A stretch of DNA of 11,919 nt from Sulfurovum sp. (GTDB lineage: Bacteria > Campylobacterota > Campylobacteria > Campylobacterales > Sulfurovaceae), in the NCBI GenBank assembly GCA_027066595.1, contig JAMONG010000123.1:1-11919 (forward strand), written 5' to 3'. Within the stretch, counting starts at the first letter, position 1. Every line of letters starts with the position of its first letter. Below the pieces are notes generated by a model. It saw nothing but the letters and a program-made list of their open reading frames with translations. It had not been told where the DNA came from and did not search any database. The position numbers and the translations under genes were made by a program. Of the stretch, positions 1-6,433 are shown piece by piece.

Positions 1-143
1 ACATGAAAAAAGAGATAGATGAGAAGGTCTTAGAAAATTTTGTGGCTACGCCTACACCTACACACACAAATAAACAAAAAAAAGACAGAACCAAAAAACC
101 GAGACACCGTAAAAACAAAGCAAAAAAAGAACAAGATTTATAA
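1..143 (+). CDS. 3' end of an unidentified gene with a lysine-rich basic tail
   Basis: The reading frame is open from the left edge and stops with TAA at 141-143, so only the last 46 or so codons are visible. They encode an acidic start (MKKEIDEKVLENFVATP), a Thr/Pro-rich linker (TPTPTHTN) and then a strongly basic, Lys/Arg-rich end (KKPRHRKNKAKKEQDL). Basic disordered tails of this kind are typical of RhlE-type DEAD-box RNA helicases and other RNA-binding proteins. That identity is a guess, because no catalytic domain lies inside the window. The ATG at position 3 could in principle start a small 46-residue protein, but no good ribosome site can be judged because the upstream sequence is missing. 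A truncated larger gene is the more likely reading. Confidence 0.5.
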   Translation, partial: MKKEIDEKVLENFVATPTPTHTNKQKKDRTKKPRHRKNKAKKEQDL

Positions 144-310
144 GAGAAAAGTGTCATCATCGCTGGAAATTTTATGCGTAATTTGATGATAACATAGTGA
201 GAAATAAAAGAGTGCCTTTGATAAGACAAAGAAACTAAGTAAAAAACTAAATAGTTTAAAAAGGCATCTAAAGTATTAGGTGTAATCAAATAAAGAGACT
301 AAACTTTAAA

Positions 311-353
311 TGTCAAAAACACTCTTCACTTGTTAGTTTATGTCACAAACACT
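311..353. repeat. Direct repeat TGTCAAAAACACT / TGTCACAAACACT, 30 bp apart
   Basis: The 13-mers at 311-323 and 341-353 differ at one base and start exactly 30 bp apart, close to three turns of B-form DNA. This spacing would put both copies on the same face of the helix. They lie about 95-140 bp upstream of the likely tenA -10 element. They could be paired binding sites for a regulator or a chance AT-rich duplication. No known operator was recognised. Confidence 0.45.
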
Positions 354-410
354 AATAAAAGGTAAATATAATTGATTATTTATATAAATCTTATTTATTA
401 ATTACATTTT

Positions 411-446
411 GAAACATTTGACTAAAGAATCTTTTAGAAACATTTG
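411..446. repeat. Direct repeat GAAACATTTG, 26 bp apart
   Basis: Exact 10-mers lie at 411-420 and 437-446. The second copy ends in the TG of the predicted extended -10 of the tenA promoter, so a protein bound there would interfere directly with RNA polymerase. The role is unknown and the repeat is short. Confidence 0.4.
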
Positions 447-453
447 CTATGAT
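445..453 (+). promoter_or_regulatory. Probable tenA-thiD promoter (extended -10)
   Basis: TGCTATGAT fits an extended -10 (TGn plus TATGAT at 448-453). It would start transcription near 460, about 25 bases before the tenA ATG. No convincing -35 is seen, which is normal for Campylobacterota housekeeping promoters. The ribosome site AAGG (475-478) follows, seven bases before the ATG. Confidence 0.5.
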
Positions 454-485
454 GCACCAAAACGAATGTACTCTAAGGCTTATAT

Positions 486-1139
486 ATGGAAAACTGGTAC
501 GAAAAAACCCGAGAAAAAACTGATCATATCTTTCATACTATTATCAAGCATGACTTTGTCATCGACCTTATGCAAGCCACATTAGACAAAGACATCTTTG
601 GCTTTTATGTAAACCAAGACTCACTTTACTTGTCTGAATACAAAAAATCTTTAGTAACCGTAGGTACAAAGTGTCAGCATCCTGAAGAGACACAGTTTTT
701 TTATGAGTCTGCTACAGGCATCATACAAGTGGAAGATGCCTTACATAAAGAGTTCTTAAAAGAAAAATATAAAAACCCAACACCCTCACCTACTTGTGAA
801 CTGTATAACTCTTACCTTGCGCGTATCGTGAACAACTACTCAGTTGAAGTGGGTGTTGCAGCCGTACTTCCTTGTTTTACCATTTACAAAGAGGTGGGTG
901 ACTTCATTTTAAGGATGCAAAGTAAAGAGATAAACAACCCCTACCAATCATGGATAGACACTTATGCCAGTGATGAGTTTGCACAAGCTGTACAAAAAGC
1001 CATAGACATAGCCAACACCTACGCACTTACAGCATCACCTGAAAACCTAGCGATGATGGAAGAAGTGTTCATCAAAACATCTCAACTAGAGTGGATGTTT
1101 TGGGACTCTGCATACAAACAAGAGGAGTGGAAAATATGA
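486..1139 (+). CDS. tenA: TenA family aminopyrimidine aminohydrolase (thiaminase II)
   Basis: Cytoplasmic enzyme of 217 residues. The TenA family hydrolyses aminopyrimidine products of thiamin breakdown (or thiamin itself) to hydroxymethylpyrimidine (HMP), which is salvaged for thiamin synthesis. Family hallmarks are visible: the N-terminal F..Y..QD..YL block (residues 40-49, with D45 in the position of the conserved active-site Asp), the catalytic Cys in LPC (C130), the following IYKEVG helix, the NPYQSWIDTY block (151-160) and the C-terminal LEWMFWD segment (201-207), whose E202 matches the conserved catalytic Glu. Having the Cys places it in the TenA_C group. Length is normal. The ATG at 486 is preceded by AAGG at good spacing. 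Its TGA stop overlaps the thiD ATG (ATGA), so the two are translated together and act in sequence: TenA releases HMP and ThiD phosphorylates it. Confidence in the family is high. The exact substrate is less certain. Confidence 0.92.
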   Translation: MENWYEKTREKTDHIFHTIIKHDFVIDLMQATLDKDIFGFYVNQDSLYLSEYKKSLVTVGTKCQHPEETQFFYESATGIIQVEDALHKEFLKEKYKNPTPSPTCELYNSYLARIVNNYSVEVGVAAVLPCFTIYKEVGDFILRMQSKEINNPYQSWIDTYASDEFAQAVQKAIDIANTYALTASPENLAMMEEVFIKTSQLEWMFWDSAYKQEEWKI

Positions 1140-1936
1140 GTACTCCTTACAACTCCGTTTTAACCATAGCAGGCTCAGACTCTAGTGGAGGAGCAGGCAT
1201 ACAAGCAGACATCAAAAGCATCTGTGCAAATGGTGGCTACGCAGCTTCTGTCATCACAGCGACTACCGCACAAAATACCCAAGGTGTTACAGACATCCAC
1301 CCCATACCCGTACCTCACATAGTCAAACAACTCGAAGCCGTACTAGATGACATACACATTGATGCAGTAAAGATAGGGATGCTCCATTCGTCTGAAGTGA
1401 TAGAAGCTGTACAAAGTACTTTAGCACGTTATAACATCAGTAAAATAGTCTTAGACCCTGTGATGATAGCTACTTCAGGAGACAAACTCATCACCGATGA
1501 TGCCATAGAAAGTCTCAAAGCGTTCATACCACATACCTACCTCATAACCCCAAACATACCTGAGGCTGAAGTACTCATAGGTCATAGTATCTCACTTGAA
1601 AACTTAGAAGCCACTGCTAAAGAGTTAGGCGAGCAGTACCAAACATCTGTTTTACTAAAAGGTGGTCACTTAGAATTGGCTAAAGAAATGACCGATGCAC
1701 TCTATAGCCATACCACAAAGCAAGTCATACTCATACATAACAGAACCATCAAAACCAACAATACACATGGCACAGGATGTACTCTCTCTTCAGCCATTGC
1801 GACACACCTTTCTAAAGGAGATTCACTAGAGTCTGCCACAGGTCGTGCATGCCTGTACCTAAATCTAGCCATAGATTCGGGAAAAGACAAAATATTGGGT
1901 AAAGGGCATGGCCCTGTGAACCATTTTGGGATTTAG
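1136..1936 (+). CDS. thiD: Hydroxymethylpyrimidine/phosphomethylpyrimidine kinase ThiD
   Basis: Cytoplasmic ribokinase-fold kinase of 266 residues that phosphorylates HMP to HMP-P and then HMP-PP for coupling by thiamin phosphate synthase. The sequence is textbook ThiD: the GSDSSGGAGIQAD substrate loop (about 13-25), Thr-rich TATTAQNTQGV, the LDPVM segment (106-110), LITPNIPEAE, the VLLKGGH strand, and the anion-hole/ATP motif THGTGC ending in C215. The frame is open further left to an ATG at 1091, but I place the start at 1136. That gives the standard family length, a GAGGAG ribosome site (1122-1127) eight bases upstream, and a protein that starts just before the conserved VLTIAGSD strand. 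It shares ATGA with the tenA stop, so the pair is translationally coupled. No thiamin phosphate synthase gene lies next to it. Confidence 0.96.
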   Translation: MSTPYNSVLTIAGSDSSGGAGIQADIKSICANGGYAASVITATTAQNTQGVTDIHPIPVPHIVKQLEAVLDDIHIDAVKIGMLHSSEVIEAVQSTLARYNISKIVLDPVMIATSGDKLITDDAIESLKAFIPHTYLITPNIPEAEVLIGHSISLENLEATAKELGEQYQTSVLLKGGHLELAKEMTDALYSHTTKQVILIHNRTIKTNNTHGTGCTLSSAIATHLSKGDSLESATGRACLYLNLAIDSGKDKILGKGHGPVNHFGI

Positions 1937-1980
1937 CAAGCTAAGTCCTTTGCTGCGTTATCTTCTATGAGAACTTCAGA

Positions 1981-1986
1981 TATAAT
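1981..1986 (+). promoter_or_regulatory. Possible promoter of the DEAD-box helicase gene
   Basis: A perfect TATAAT lies in the 77-bp gap between thiD and the helicase start at 2014, giving a leader of about 20 bases. No -35 is seen. The gap is AT-rich, so chance is possible, and read-through from the thiamin genes could also drive the helicase. Confidence 0.4.
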
Positions 1987-2013
1987 ATATAAAATCCATC
2001 AAAAGTATCTAAT

Positions 2014-3252
2014 TTGCCCTTTTCAAAACTCAATCTATCAAACTCACTTCAAGCACTTCTAAAACACAACAACTATACCTTGCCTACACCCATACAAGAA
2101 AAAGTCATCCCTCTTGTTTTAGAGAAAAAAGACATCATGGCTCAAGCACAAACAGGTTCTGGTAAAACGGCTTCTTTTGTACTACCCATAGTTGAACTCC
2201 TCTCTCAAATACCCACAGAGGGAAAACGTAAGATAAAAGTACTCGTACTCACCCCAACCCGAGAACTTACTTTGCAAGTGGCAGAAGCTTTCAAAACATT
2301 TGGCAAGTCACTAAAAATTGTCTCTATCATAGGTGGAGAAGGCATAGGAGATCAAATCTATGCCATCCAAAAAGGCTGTGACGTTGTCGTAGCTACTTCT
2401 GGGCGTTTTTTAGATGTGCTTTCTAAGAAACAAATGACTCTCAAACATTTAGAGTTCTTAGTGTTAGACGAAGCAGACAAGATGCTCAATCTTGGCTTTG
2501 CAGAAGAGTTAGATGCTATCTTAGAAGCTATCCCAGCAAAACGTCAAAACCTACTCTTCTCAGCTACCTACCCAGAGAAGATGTTAGATATCGCAAGTAA
2601 AGTCACACAAACGGCTGTTAGAGTCACAGTAGCAGATGAAACCCCTGTAGTTGAAACCATCAAACAAAGGGTCATAGAGGTCAATCCTGAAAATAGAGGA
2701 CCATTACTTCGTAACCTACTCAAACGTGAGAAGTACAAACGTGTACTCGTCTTCATGGCAAACAAAAGAGCCACAGACAACATCGCAGAGAAGTTCAAAA
2801 AACGTGGCTACTTAGCAGAGTCTTTTCACGGAGACCTCACACAAGAAGACCGTAACTACACCATAGATGCCTTTAAGTCCAATAAAATACAAGTACTCTT
2901 CACAACAGACATCATCTCTCGTGGACTACACATAGAAGGCATAGACTGCGTCATAAACTTCGATTTGCCACGCTCCCCTGCTGACTACATCCACCGCATA
3001 GGGCGTACAGGACGTGCAGGAGAGTCTGGTGTAGCCATTAGCTTCATAGGTCATGAGGAGCAAGCACACTTCAAGCTCATAGAAAAACGTAGCCAAATAA
3101 AGCTAGAACGTGAAAGTGTAGAAAGGTTTGAACTTATGGGTGACGCACCTCAAAGGGTTAAAGGCCCTGCTCCTGTTAAAGGCAAAAAGAAGAGTAAAAA
3201 AGACAAACTTAGAGAGCAAAAAGCCAGAGAAGAAGCTAAAAACAATGGATAA
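2014..3252 (+). CDS. DEAD-box ATP-dependent RNA helicase (RhlE-like)
   Basis: Superfamily 2 RNA helicase of 412 residues that unwinds short RNA duplexes using ATP, probably in ribosome assembly or mRNA decay. Motifs in order: F3 with the Q motif LPTPIQ (23-28), Walker A AQTGSGKT (45-52), PTREL (81-85), DEAD (152-155), SAT (184-186), motif V TTDIISRGLH (297-306) and motif VI HRIGRTGR (327-334). A Lys/Arg-rich tail follows from about 382. The start must be TTG at 2014: a stop codon lies in frame at 1990, and the first in-frame ATG (residue 42) would delete the Q motif. The ribosome site is weak. Two motif departures stand out: ATSGR instead of the usual TPGR (127-131), and RGLH instead of RGLD (303-306). 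The end overlaps the following acetyltransferase gene by 8 bp. The subfamily (RhlE versus a relative) is inferred from overall style. Confidence 0.93.
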   Translation: MPFSKLNLSNSLQALLKHNNYTLPTPIQEKVIPLVLEKKDIMAQAQTGSGKTASFVLPIVELLSQIPTEGKRKIKVLVLTPTRELTLQVAEAFKTFGKSLKIVSIIGGEGIGDQIYAIQKGCDVVVATSGRFLDVLSKKQMTLKHLEFLVLDEADKMLNLGFAEELDAILEAIPAKRQNLLFSATYPEKMLDIASKVTQTAVRVTVADETPVVETIKQRVIEVNPENRGPLLRNLLKREKYKRVLVFMANKRATDNIAEKFKKRGYLAESFHGDLTQEDRNYTIDAFKSNKIQVLFTTDIISRGLHIEGIDCVINFDLPRSPADYIHRIGRTGRAGESGVAISFIGHEEQAHFKLIEKRSQIKLERESVERFELMGDAPQRVKGPAPVKGKKKSKKDKLREQKAREEAKNNG

Positions 3253-3835
3253 CTACTTTGATAACGAATTTTCGTCACAACTTTTGAGCGAAACTGTCAC
3301 CCATCCAAGCATTTCTGTTGGTACATTCACCTACTACTCAGGCTACCATCATGGGCATAGCTTCGAGCATTGTGTACGCTACTTAGACAAAAAGAGAAAA
3401 GACGTTGACAAGCTCATCATAGGGAACTACTGTTCCATAGGCTCGGGTGTAGTTTTCATGATGGCAGGAAACCAAGGACACAGAAGCGACTGGGTAAGTA
3501 CTTTCCCATTTTTCTTCCAAGCCAACATCTTCAAAACATCTAAAAACCCTTACCAAAAAGCAGGAGACACTACCATAGGCAACGACGTATGGATAGGCTC
3601 AGAAGCCATGATAATGGCAGGTATCACCATAGGCTCAGGTGCTATCATCGCAGCTCGAGCTGTTGTCACTAAAGATGTAGAGCCTTATGCTATAGTCGGT
3701 GGTAATCCTGCAGAGTTCATTAAGTATCGCTTTTCTAGTAAGAAGATAGCAGAGTTACTGAAGTTGAAGTGGTGGGACTGGTCTGAGGAGAAGGTGAAGG
3801 AAAGTATGACGTACCTCTGTTCTAAAGAGATTTAA
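3245..3835 (+). CDS. CatB/xenobiotic-type hexapeptide O-acetyltransferase
   Basis: Left-handed beta-helix acetyltransferase of 196 residues, presumably a cytoplasmic trimer using acetyl-CoA. It follows the type B chloramphenicol acetyltransferase (CatB) pattern from end to end: NYF at the start, YYSGY.HGHSF (30-40), DVDKLIIG, CSIGSG (63-68), FMMAGNQGHR (71-80), WVSTFPFF, the hexapeptide run IGNDVWIGSEAMI (111-123), TKDVEPYAIVGGNPA (142-156) and a WWDWS C-terminal helix. H79 sits exactly where the catalytic His of this family lies. I chose ATG 3245 rather than the longer frame to 3128, because the family begins with this NYF segment and the extra 39 residues would overlap the helicase heavily. 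It is somewhat shorter than typical CatB (about 210) through a shorter loop near residues 91-105 and a shorter C-terminus. Homology does not prove drug resistance: housekeeping members acetylate sugars or unknown hydroxyl compounds. The 8-bp overlap suggests coupled translation with the helicase. Confidence 0.88.
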   Translation: MDNYFDNEFSSQLLSETVTHPSISVGTFTYYSGYHHGHSFEHCVRYLDKKRKDVDKLIIGNYCSIGSGVVFMMAGNQGHRSDWVSTFPFFFQANIFKTSKNPYQKAGDTTIGNDVWIGSEAMIMAGITIGSGAIIAARAVVTKDVEPYAIVGGNPAEFIKYRFSSKKIAELLKLKWWDWSEEKVKESMTYLCSKEI

Positions 3836-3868
3836 CTTTCTTCTTTCAATGACTAAATTTTATGTAGA

Positions 3869-3903
3869 AAAACTTTGAAGCAGCCGTAGTCGTAAAGAGT
3901 TTT
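3869..3903 (+). terminator. Weak hairpin downstream of the acetyltransferase gene
   Basis: AAAACTTT (3869-3876) can pair with AGAGTTTT (3896-3903), giving eight pairs including one G-U, with a 19-base loop. The sequence after it is T-rich but lacks a clean U tract. It lies 33 bp after the stop, where a terminator would be expected, but its stability looks poor. Confidence 0.25.
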
Positions 3904-4026
3904 ACACTTTATTTTAAAGCCTTAAATCCCAATATATTATACCTCTTATAACACGCTATAGTATTCAGTTATAATCCAAAAAGTGAAAAAAATACTGCTT
4001 AATTGTTTCAAAAATGTATGCTTATA

Positions 4027-4035
4027 TGTTATACT
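4027..4035 (+). promoter_or_regulatory. Probable promoter of the haem-sensor GGDEF-EAL gene (extended -10)
   Basis: TGTTATACT fits an extended -10 (TGn plus TATACT at 4030-4035). Transcription would start near 4042, just before a perfect hairpin (4050-4071) and the AAGGGA ribosome site (4077-4082). TATAAT at 3970-3975 is an alternative. A gene-specific promoter implies this gene is expressed independently of the helicase-acetyltransferase unit. Confidence 0.5.
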
Positions 4036-4049
4036 ATAAATTAGAAGTG

Positions 4050-4071
4050 TTATAGAGCAAAATCTCTATAA
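4050..4071 (+). promoter_or_regulatory. Perfect 8-bp hairpin in the 5' leader
   Basis: TTATAGAG (4050-4057) and CTCTATAA (4064-4071) are exact inverted repeats around the six-base loop CAAAAT. The hairpin ends six bases before the AAGG ribosome site and would lie at the very 5' end of the transcript from the promoter at 4027. It could protect the mRNA, tune ribosome access, or be an operator half-site pair at DNA level. Confidence 0.45.
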
Positions 4072-4087
4072 TTGTTAAGGGATAGTT

Positions 4088-6142
4088 ATGTCACGTGGTA
4101 TAAAGTTTTTTATTATCTTTGCATTATTACTGTTTCTTTTTGTAGGATATAGAACATATCAACACTACAATGACATCAAACATATTGAAAAACTTATTTT
4201 ATTACAAAAAAGTAAATCATTGGCTGCCTTTATCTCTGCTTTTCGCCAAACTTACCAAGATGCTTTTATACATAACAAGATTGCTATTAATGATCAAACA
4301 CTTAACCTTTTACCTGTTAAAACCATTAGTGAAATAAGTGAACGTTTTGCATTAAATGTCAATGAAGAGATTATTATACGTACTGTATCAGATAGACCTC
4401 GCAATAGTCAAAATATGGCAAATGATTTTGAATTAACTATGATTAATTATTTTAACAATAATACAAATATCACAGATAAATTTATACAATTTGAAGAGAG
4501 TTATCATTATGTTAAACCCCTTTACATCAAAGAATCTTGCTTAAAATGTCATGGGAAAAGAGAGAATGCCATACCAAGTATACGTGATAGATATGCCAAT
4601 GCATATGATTATAAAATGGGAGATATACGTGGGTTATTAAATATAAAAATTAAGAAAACAAAAGACTTTACTACTTTATATAAAGATTTTAAAACAAATT
4701 TATTTGTCACCCTCTTTTTGTACGTATTGTTTCTAGTCATTATTTATGCATTAATTAAAAGAATGAAAAAAAGAGAAGATGAGTATACCCAACAACTTGA
4801 AATAGATATTCAAAAAAACATGAAAGAGATAGAGGAACAAAAAGAGATATTATATGATCAAGCACATCATGACTCTTTAACTGGCTTACCTAACAGAACA
4901 CTGTTTAATGCTAAATTAGCAGATGCGATTAACATAGCCAAACGTAATAAAAGTATCTTGGCACTCTTCTTTATAGACTTAGATTACTTCAAACAAATCA
5001 ATGATTCATTAGGGCATGATATAGGGGATAAGGTACTCATAGAAGTATCAAAACGTTTACAAAATGCCATTAGAAAAGGAGATACCTTAGCACGTTTAGG
5101 TGGAGATGAATTTACAGTTATTATGGAAAACATACGACATGCAGATGATGCAAGTATTTTAGCTGAAAAGTTACAAAATGTTTTTAAACACTCTATTGAT
5201 ATTGAAAACCATACTTTCTATATTACGAGTAGTATAGGAATTGTTCTTTATCCTGATGATTGTACAGAACCTGAAAACCTTATAAAGTATGCTGATATAG
5301 CGATGTATAAAGCAAAAGATGAGGGGCGTAACACTATACAATTTTACGCTTCTGAATTAAGTGAACTTGCACTTAAAAAGATGCACTTAAAAACCAATTT
5401 ACGTGAAGCATTAAACCATAATGAATTTTCTGTTTATTATCAACTACAAGTAGATGCGTTAACAGATAAAATCATAGGTTTAGAAGCTTTGGTACGATGG
5501 AATCACCCTACAAAAGGGCTTATGTTCCCAGCAGATTTTATAAAGTCTGCTAAAGAGACAGGTATTATTGTAGAGTTAGATAAATGGGTCATGAAAACAG
5601 CTATGCAACAAGTTGTTACTTGGCATGAAAAAGGTTTAATCACTGGTATATTAGCCTTAAATCTTTCTATACGATATTTAAATCATGATGATTTTATTGA
5701 TGAGTTATCGACATGTATAAAAGAGTTAAACTTTAATCCAAAATGGCTTGAATTAGAGATAGAAGAAGAACAAGTAATGAATAAACCCAATGAGTCTATT
5801 GTTAAACTAGAACAGATAAATAAAATGGGGATCTCTTTAGCCATTGATGATTTTGGTACGGGGTACTCTTCTCTTACCTATCTTAAGCGTTTACCTGTAA
5901 AAAAACTTAAAATAGACAAATCATTTATTCAAGGTATTCCAAATGATGCAGATGATGTAGTGATTGTTAAAGCTATTATAGCACTCGCTAAAAGTTTAAA
6001 TTTAGACATCATTGCGGAGGGAGTAGAGACCGCTGAACAGAAAGCATTCTTAATCGAACATGGATGTAGGCTTATACAAGGATACTACTACCATAAGCCT
6101 CTACCTGTAGACCAAATAGAAAAAATATTACAAACAAACTAG
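4088..6142 (+). CDS. Membrane c-di-GMP enzyme: haem c-type (Tll0287/DUF3365-like) sensor with GGDEF and EAL domains
   Basis: A 684-residue inner-membrane protein. Order: TM1 (about 6-22), a periplasmic region to about 203, TM2 (about 204-223), a charged coiled-coil linker (225-257), GGDEF domain (about 258-422) and EAL domain (about 432-682). The periplasmic part ends with the hallmark of the Tll0287/DUF3365 family, PLYIKESCLKCHG, whose C151-x-x-C154-H155 is a covalent haem c attachment motif, followed by GDIRGLLNIKI. The cyclase has DLDYFK..ND, an intact GGDEF (338-342) and an inhibitory-site RKGD (329-332). The phosphodiesterase has EALVRW (466-471), NLS (525-527), E557, DDFGTGYSS (587-595) and AEGVE (643-647). 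One departure is EIEEE where EITES is usual (557-561). Both activities therefore look possible, with redox, NO or another haem ligand as a plausible cue. The ATG at 4088 has AAGGGA upstream. It is noticeably more AT-rich than the genes to its left. Its TAG shares CTAG with the convergent HTH gene. Confidence 0.93.
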   Translation: MSRGIKFFIIFALLLFLFVGYRTYQHYNDIKHIEKLILLQKSKSLAAFISAFRQTYQDAFIHNKIAINDQTLNLLPVKTISEISERFALNVNEEIIIRTVSDRPRNSQNMANDFELTMINYFNNNTNITDKFIQFEESYHYVKPLYIKESCLKCHGKRENAIPSIRDRYANAYDYKMGDIRGLLNIKIKKTKDFTTLYKDFKTNLFVTLFLYVLFLVIIYALIKRMKKREDEYTQQLEIDIQKNMKEIEEQKEILYDQAHHDSLTGLPNRTLFNAKLADAINIAKRNKSILALFFIDLDYFKQINDSLGHDIGDKVLIEVSKRLQNAIRKGDTLARLGGDEFTVIMENIRHADDASILAEKLQNVFKHSIDIENHTFYITSSIGIVLYPDDCTEPENLIKYADIAMYKAKDEGRNTIQFYASELSELALKKMHLKTNLREALNHNEFSVYYQLQVDALTDKIIGLEALVRWNHPTKGLMFPADFIKSAKETGIIVELDKWVMKTAMQQVVTWHEKGLITGILALNLSIRYLNHDDFIDELSTCIKELNFNPKWLELEIEEEQVMNKPNESIVKLEQINKMGISLAIDDFGTGYSSLTYLKRLPVKKLKIDKSFIQGIPNDADDVVIVKAIIALAKSLNLDIIAEGVETAEQKAFLIEHGCRLIQGYYYHKPLPVDQIEKILQTN

Positions 6143-6375
6143 GTTAAATATTGAGGTTTTTGAGCAAGAAGTATCCAGTTCATATTCACTTTATGTAACT
6201 TTGAAAAATAGGCTATGGCTTCATAAGGTACTTTATTACGTCTTTTCATTACGGCATAATATTGTGGATCTATTTGAAGTGCCAATGCGACATCTTTATC
6301 TAAAATTTTTTCTTTGTTAATCTGCGTAGAAAGCACGCTCTTAACTCTTGTCATGACTTCTAAAAATTTTATCAT
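6139..6375 (-). CDS. Small CI-repressor-like helix-turn-helix protein
   Basis: A 78-residue, probably DNA-binding protein. Residues 27-70 resemble the phage CI-repressor helix-turn-helix family: the KDVALALQI helix, then the likely recognition helix PQYYAVMKRR (37-46), then VPYEAIAYFSKLHKVNMNWILL, where the W-I/L-L end is typical. There is no S24 peptidase or other sensing domain, so it is only the DNA-binding part of such repressors. No phage genes are nearby. The start at 6375 is supported by AAGGA (6387-6383 on this strand) seven bases upstream. The ATG eight codons in lacks such a site. A -10 candidate lies at 6411-6406. The gene converges on the GGDEF-EAL gene and shares its last CTAG with it, and it follows the queF terminator dyad. 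Its target is unknown: autoregulation or control of the neighbouring signalling genes is possible but not shown. Confidence 0.75.
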   Translation of the reverse strand: MIKFLEVMTRVKSVLSTQINKEKILDKDVALALQIDPQYYAVMKRRNKVPYEAIAYFSKLHKVNMNWILLAQKPQYLT

Positions 6376-6405
6376 ATGATTATCCTTTATTATTAAGATA
6401 ACAGC

Positions 6406-6411
6406 ATCATA
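6406..6411 (-). promoter_or_regulatory. Possible promoter of the HTH gene
   Basis: On the minus strand TATGAT gives a start near 6400 and a leader of about 24 bases containing the AAGGA ribosome site. The same nine bases, CTATGATGC, occur at the predicted tenA promoter (447-455), which supports this as a real -10 type. The dyad at 6434-6460 is centred about 48 bp upstream of the predicted start. Confidence 0.4.
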
Positions 6412-6433
6412 GTAAATTTTTAGGAAAAAAGAT

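Larger units (their letters stand above)
144..485. other. AT-rich intergenic region upstream of tenA
   Basis: I found no coding frame of useful length in this 342-bp gap. It holds a weak hairpin shortly after the upstream stop (153-161 pairing with 185-193, one mismatch, no T run), a longer-range inverted repeat TGCCTTT (213-219) / AAAGGCA (260-266), and two pairs of direct repeats described separately. The tenA promoter is at its right end. The conserved core pieces of a TPP riboswitch were looked for and not seen, so the following thiamin genes appear not to be controlled by a THI-box in this leader. Confidence 0.6.

Noticed and set aside
213..266. TGCCTTT/AAAGGCA inverted repeat with an inner AAACT/AGTTT hairpin as a structured RNA
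   Set aside because: The arms are short and 40 bases apart in very AT-rich DNA, with no similarity to a known RNA recognised.
144..485. TPP (THI-box) riboswitch upstream of tenA-thiD
   Set aside because: The conserved core pieces (CUGAGA and the following pyrimidine-sensor helix bases) are not visible. The leader after the predicted start is only about 25 bases.
1091..1135. Upstream ATG extending ThiD by 15 residues
   Set aside because: The extension lies inside tenA, is not part of the ThiD family, and the ATG at 1136 has a strong ribosome site and gives the usual length.
1935..1954. AGCAA/TTGCT hairpin after thiD as terminator
   Set aside because: It has only a five-base stem with a 10-base loop, overlaps the stop codon and has no T run.
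3128..3244. Upstream ATG extending the acetyltransferase by 39 residues
   Set aside because: The extra sequence is an out-of-frame reading of the helicase's basic tail. The CatB family begins at the NYF segment encoded from 3245.
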